Below are positions 4,416 through 6,180 of a DNA stretch of 6,180 nt, piece by piece (within the stretch, counting starts at the first letter, position 1; each line of letters starts with the position of its first letter). Source of the DNA: Corynebacterium accolens (GTDB lineage Bacteria > Actinomycetota > Actinomycetes > Mycobacteriales > Mycobacteriaceae); assembly GCF_030515985.1 (NCBI RefSeq), contig NZ_CP100376.1, positions 59,436 through 65,615 of the forward strand, read 5' to 3'. The position numbers were made by a program, and so were the translations under genes. The notes beneath the pieces are model-generated. The model did no database searches and was not told the origin of the DNA. It saw only the letters and a program-made list of their open reading frames with translations.

Positions 4416-5504
4416 GTGACTTTAGATCTATATGCCGACCCCATTGAAGTGACCAAGGCGCTCGTCGATATCCCGAGCCCCTCCCACCACGAGGAGGCCA
4501 TCGCGGATGCGGTGGAAGAAGCCCTGCGTGGTCTCAACGTGGAGGTCGCCCGCTTTGGCAATACCGTGTGCGCGCGCACGAACCGCGGGATGGATTCCCG
4601 CGTGGTTCTTGCAGGCCACATCGATACCGTTCCATTGGCAGATAACGTACCGCATTGCATGGACACCGCCGAAGATGGCGCCGAGATCATGTTCGGCTGC
4701 GGCACTGTGGACATGAAATCCGGCATGGCGGTATACCTCAACGCCTTTGCTCACCTGCATGAATCGGAAGAGCTTCAGCACGACCTGACCGTCATCGCTT
4801 ATGAGGGCGAAGAGGTATCCACTGAATTTAATGGGCTGGGCCACTTGCAAAAGGACCACCCCGAGTGGTTGCAGGGCGATTTCGCGCTCCTGGGTGAGCC
4901 CTCCGGCGCCATGGTCGAGGCCGGCTGCCAGGGCACGATTCGCCTGCGCGTGACGGCGCATGGCACCCGCGCGCACTCGGCCCGCGCGTGGCTCGGCTCC
5001 AACGCCGCGCACAAGCTTGCCCCCGTCATGACGCGCATTGCGGACTACGAGCCGCGCGAGGTCACCATCGATGGCTGCACCTACCACGAGGGGCTGAACA
5101 TCGTCCACCTCGAGGCCGGCGTGGCCACCAATACCCTGCCGGACGAGGCCTGGATGTTCGTCAACTTCCGCTTCGCCCCGGACCGCAGCACGGAGGAGGC
5201 ACTGGAGTACATGAAGGGGGTCATCGGCAAGCATGAGGACGTCACCATCGAGATCGACGACATTGCTGGCGCCGCCCTGCCTGGCCTGGGGCAGCCTGCG
5301 GCGCGTGCGCTTGTCGATGCCGTCGGTGGCAACGTCCGCGCCAAGTTCGGCTGGACCGATGTCTCGCGCTTTGCTGAGATGGGCATTTCGGCCGTGAATT
5401 TTGGCCCCGGCGATCCGGGCTTTGCGCATAAGAAGGACGAGCAGGTGCCCACGGCGCAAATCACCGAAGTTTCTACCGCTCTGCTTAATTACTTGAAGGG
5501 ATAA
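4416..5504 (+). CDS. dapE: Succinyl-diaminopimelate desuccinylase
   Basis: DapE (EC 3.5.1.18) hydrolyses N-succinyl-LL-2,6-diaminopimelate to succinate and LL-DAP, a late step of the succinylase route to meso-DAP and lysine. It is a 362-residue M20-family dinuclear zinc peptidase-fold enzyme, close to the usual length. The metal and catalytic residues of H. influenzae DapE all have counterparts: H68 in AGHIDT, bridging D99 in GTVDMKSG, general base E132 and ligand E133 in YEGEE, E161 in LLGEPSG, and H338 in FAHKKDE. The dimerisation domain (about 175-285) holds AHGTRAHSAR. GTG at 4416 gives MTLDLYADPIEVTKALVDIP, aligning with actinobacterial DapE N-termini (LDL-x-x-DPI). An in-frame GTG at 4365 would add 17 unlikely residues over the promoter region. 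It diverges from aroP, and the LOG-family gene starts 2 nt after its stop. Nothing is missing or broken. Confidence 0.96.
   Translation: MTLDLYADPIEVTKALVDIPSPSHHEEAIADAVEEALRGLNVEVARFGNTVCARTNRGMDSRVVLAGHIDTVPLADNVPHCMDTAEDGAEIMFGCGTVDMKSGMAVYLNAFAHLHESEELQHDLTVIAYEGEEVSTEFNGLGHLQKDHPEWLQGDFALLGEPSGAMVEAGCQGTIRLRVTAHGTRAHSARAWLGSNAAHKLAPVMTRIADYEPREVTIDGCTYHEGLNIVHLEAGVATNTLPDEAWMFVNFRFAPDRSTEEALEYMKGVIGKHEDVTIEIDDIAGAALPGLGQPAARALVDAVGGNVRAKFGWTDVSRFAEMGISAVNFGPGDPGFAHKKDEQVPTAQITEVSTALLNYLKG
5495..5500 (+). promoter_or_regulatory. Ribosome binding site of the LOG-family gene
   Basis: GAAGGG lies within the last codons of dapE, 6 nt before the ATG at 5507. It supports that start and efficient, possibly coupled, translation after dapE. 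Confidence 0.65.
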
Positions 5505-5506
5505 AA

Positions 5507-6180
5507 ATGACCCCTGACCACATGCGTACCCTGCGCGGCCCGCTCTTGCTGCGCAGCGAAGGAGAACAAGGCTCCACCTTTGACCAGCGCCTGTTGGAAT
5601 CCGGCGCGGACCACGAATGGCAGCATGCCGATCCGTGGCGCGTGCTGCGCATCCAAGGCGAATTCGTCGCCGGCTTCGATGCGCTGGCCAAGCTGCCCAA
5701 GGCAGTGACGGTCTTTGGCTCCGCGCGCACCAAGCCTGAGGATGCGAGCTATCAGATGGCCGAAGAACTCGGCCGCAAGCTCGCCGAGTGCGCCTACGCC
5801 GTCATCACCGGCGGCGGCCCCGGCATCATGGAGGCCGCGAATAAGGGCGCGCACGAGGGCGATGGCCTCTCGGTGGGACTCGGCATCGAATTGCCGCACG
5901 AGCAGGGCCTCAACGAGTACGTGGACTTGGGCCTGAACTTCCGCTACTTCTTTGCCCGCAAGACCATGTTCTTGAAGTACTCCCAGGCCTTCGTCTGCCT
6001 GCCCGGCGGCATGGGCACCATGGATGAGTTCTTCGAGGTTCTCTGCATGGTTCAGACCGGTAAGGTCACCAACTATCCCATCGTGCTCATGGGCACCGAT
6101 TATTGGTCTGGCCTGCTGGAGTGGATGAAAAATACCCTCGCCGCTGGCGGGTACATCAACGAAGATGACCAAGAGCTTTT
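5507..6180 (+). CDS. LOG-family (TIGR00730) phosphoribohydrolase, C-terminus outside the window
   Basis: A Rossmann-fold protein of the LOG family, whose characterised members cleave N6-modified adenosine monophosphates (cytokinin nucleotides) to the free base and ribose 5-phosphate. 224 codons are present; the frame is open at the right edge. An N-terminal extension of about 65 residues precedes the core: VTVFGSARTK (67-76), VITGGGPGIMEAANKGAHEG (99-118), FFARKTMFLKYSQAFVCLPG (148-167) and the signature PGGMGTMDE (166-174, the PGGxGTxxE nucleotide-binding/catalytic motif). R151 and E174 are the expected catalytic pair. Older annotations called such proteins lysine decarboxylases, which is not supported. 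The start ATG at 5507 has a good SD, GAAGGG (5495-5500), 6 nt away and inside the end of dapE. The 2-nt gap to dapE implies co-transcription. The true substrate here is unknown. Confidence 0.92.
   Translation, partial: MTPDHMRTLRGPLLLRSEGEQGSTFDQRLLESGADHEWQHADPWRVLRIQGEFVAGFDALAKLPKAVTVFGSARTKPEDASYQMAEELGRKLAECAYAVITGGGPGIMEAANKGAHEGDGLSVGLGIELPHEQGLNEYVDLGLNFRYFFARKTMFLKYSQAFVCLPGGMGTMDEFFEVLCMVQTGKVTNYPIVLMGTDYWSGLLEWMKNTLAAGGYINEDDQEL

Noticed and set aside
4328..4741. N-terminal extension of aroP
   Set aside because: It would overlap dapE antisense; the ATG at 4327 has a strong SD and the expected N-terminus.
4428..5459. 343-codon minus-strand frame opposite dapE
   Set aside because: Antisense shadow; dapE has all catalytic residues of its family in the plus frame.

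Overview
The window reads as chromosomal DNA of a high-GC actinobacterium, most probably a Corynebacterium. The evidence is the gene set and its order. A DapD of the long actinobacterial type, an AroP-type permease, DapE and a LOG-family protein lie side by side. In C. glutamicum aroP is adjacent to dapE, and in M. tuberculosis dapD and dapE are divergent neighbours with a LOG gene close by. The species cannot be fixed from the sequence alone.

Layout, left to right. Positions 1-67 hold the first 22 codons of a minus-strand gene that leaves the window; its N-terminus resembles AbiEi-type antitoxin/DUF559-associated proteins. Positions 68-528 are non-coding but highly structured. They carry two perfect DnaA boxes 52 bp apart, an array of six ~15-bp elements in alternating orientation that can fold into three or more hairpins, a compact GC-rich hairpin that may act as a terminator, and a 26-27 bp direct repeat. 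From 529 to 4327 three genes run leftward: an AroP-like permease (529-1932), dapD (1980-2951) and a second AroP-like permease (2969-4327). A divergent promoter region (4328-4415) separates them from the rightward pair dapE (4416-5504) and a LOG-family gene (5507 to beyond 6180), which are 2 nt apart and probably co-transcribed.

How the genes fit together. DapD and DapE are the succinylating and desuccinylating enzymes of the succinylase branch to meso-diaminopimelate, which feeds both lysine and the peptidoglycan cross-link. The two permeases are paralogues that would import aromatic or other neutral/basic amino acids by proton symport. They flank dapD as direct repeats of related sequence. 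The LOG protein is a predicted nucleoside-monophosphate phosphoribohydrolase whose link to the dap genes is positional only.

The metabolic genes are ordinary. The least explained parts are the 68-528 spacer (DnaA boxes plus alternating palindromes), an in-frame 18-bp tandem duplication inside the first permease, and a recurrent start-site layout. Four genes lack a convincing ribosome binding site but have a TANNNT hexamer 6-8 nt before the start codon, suggesting leaderless transcripts. I found no clear evidence of a wholly new multi-gene system.
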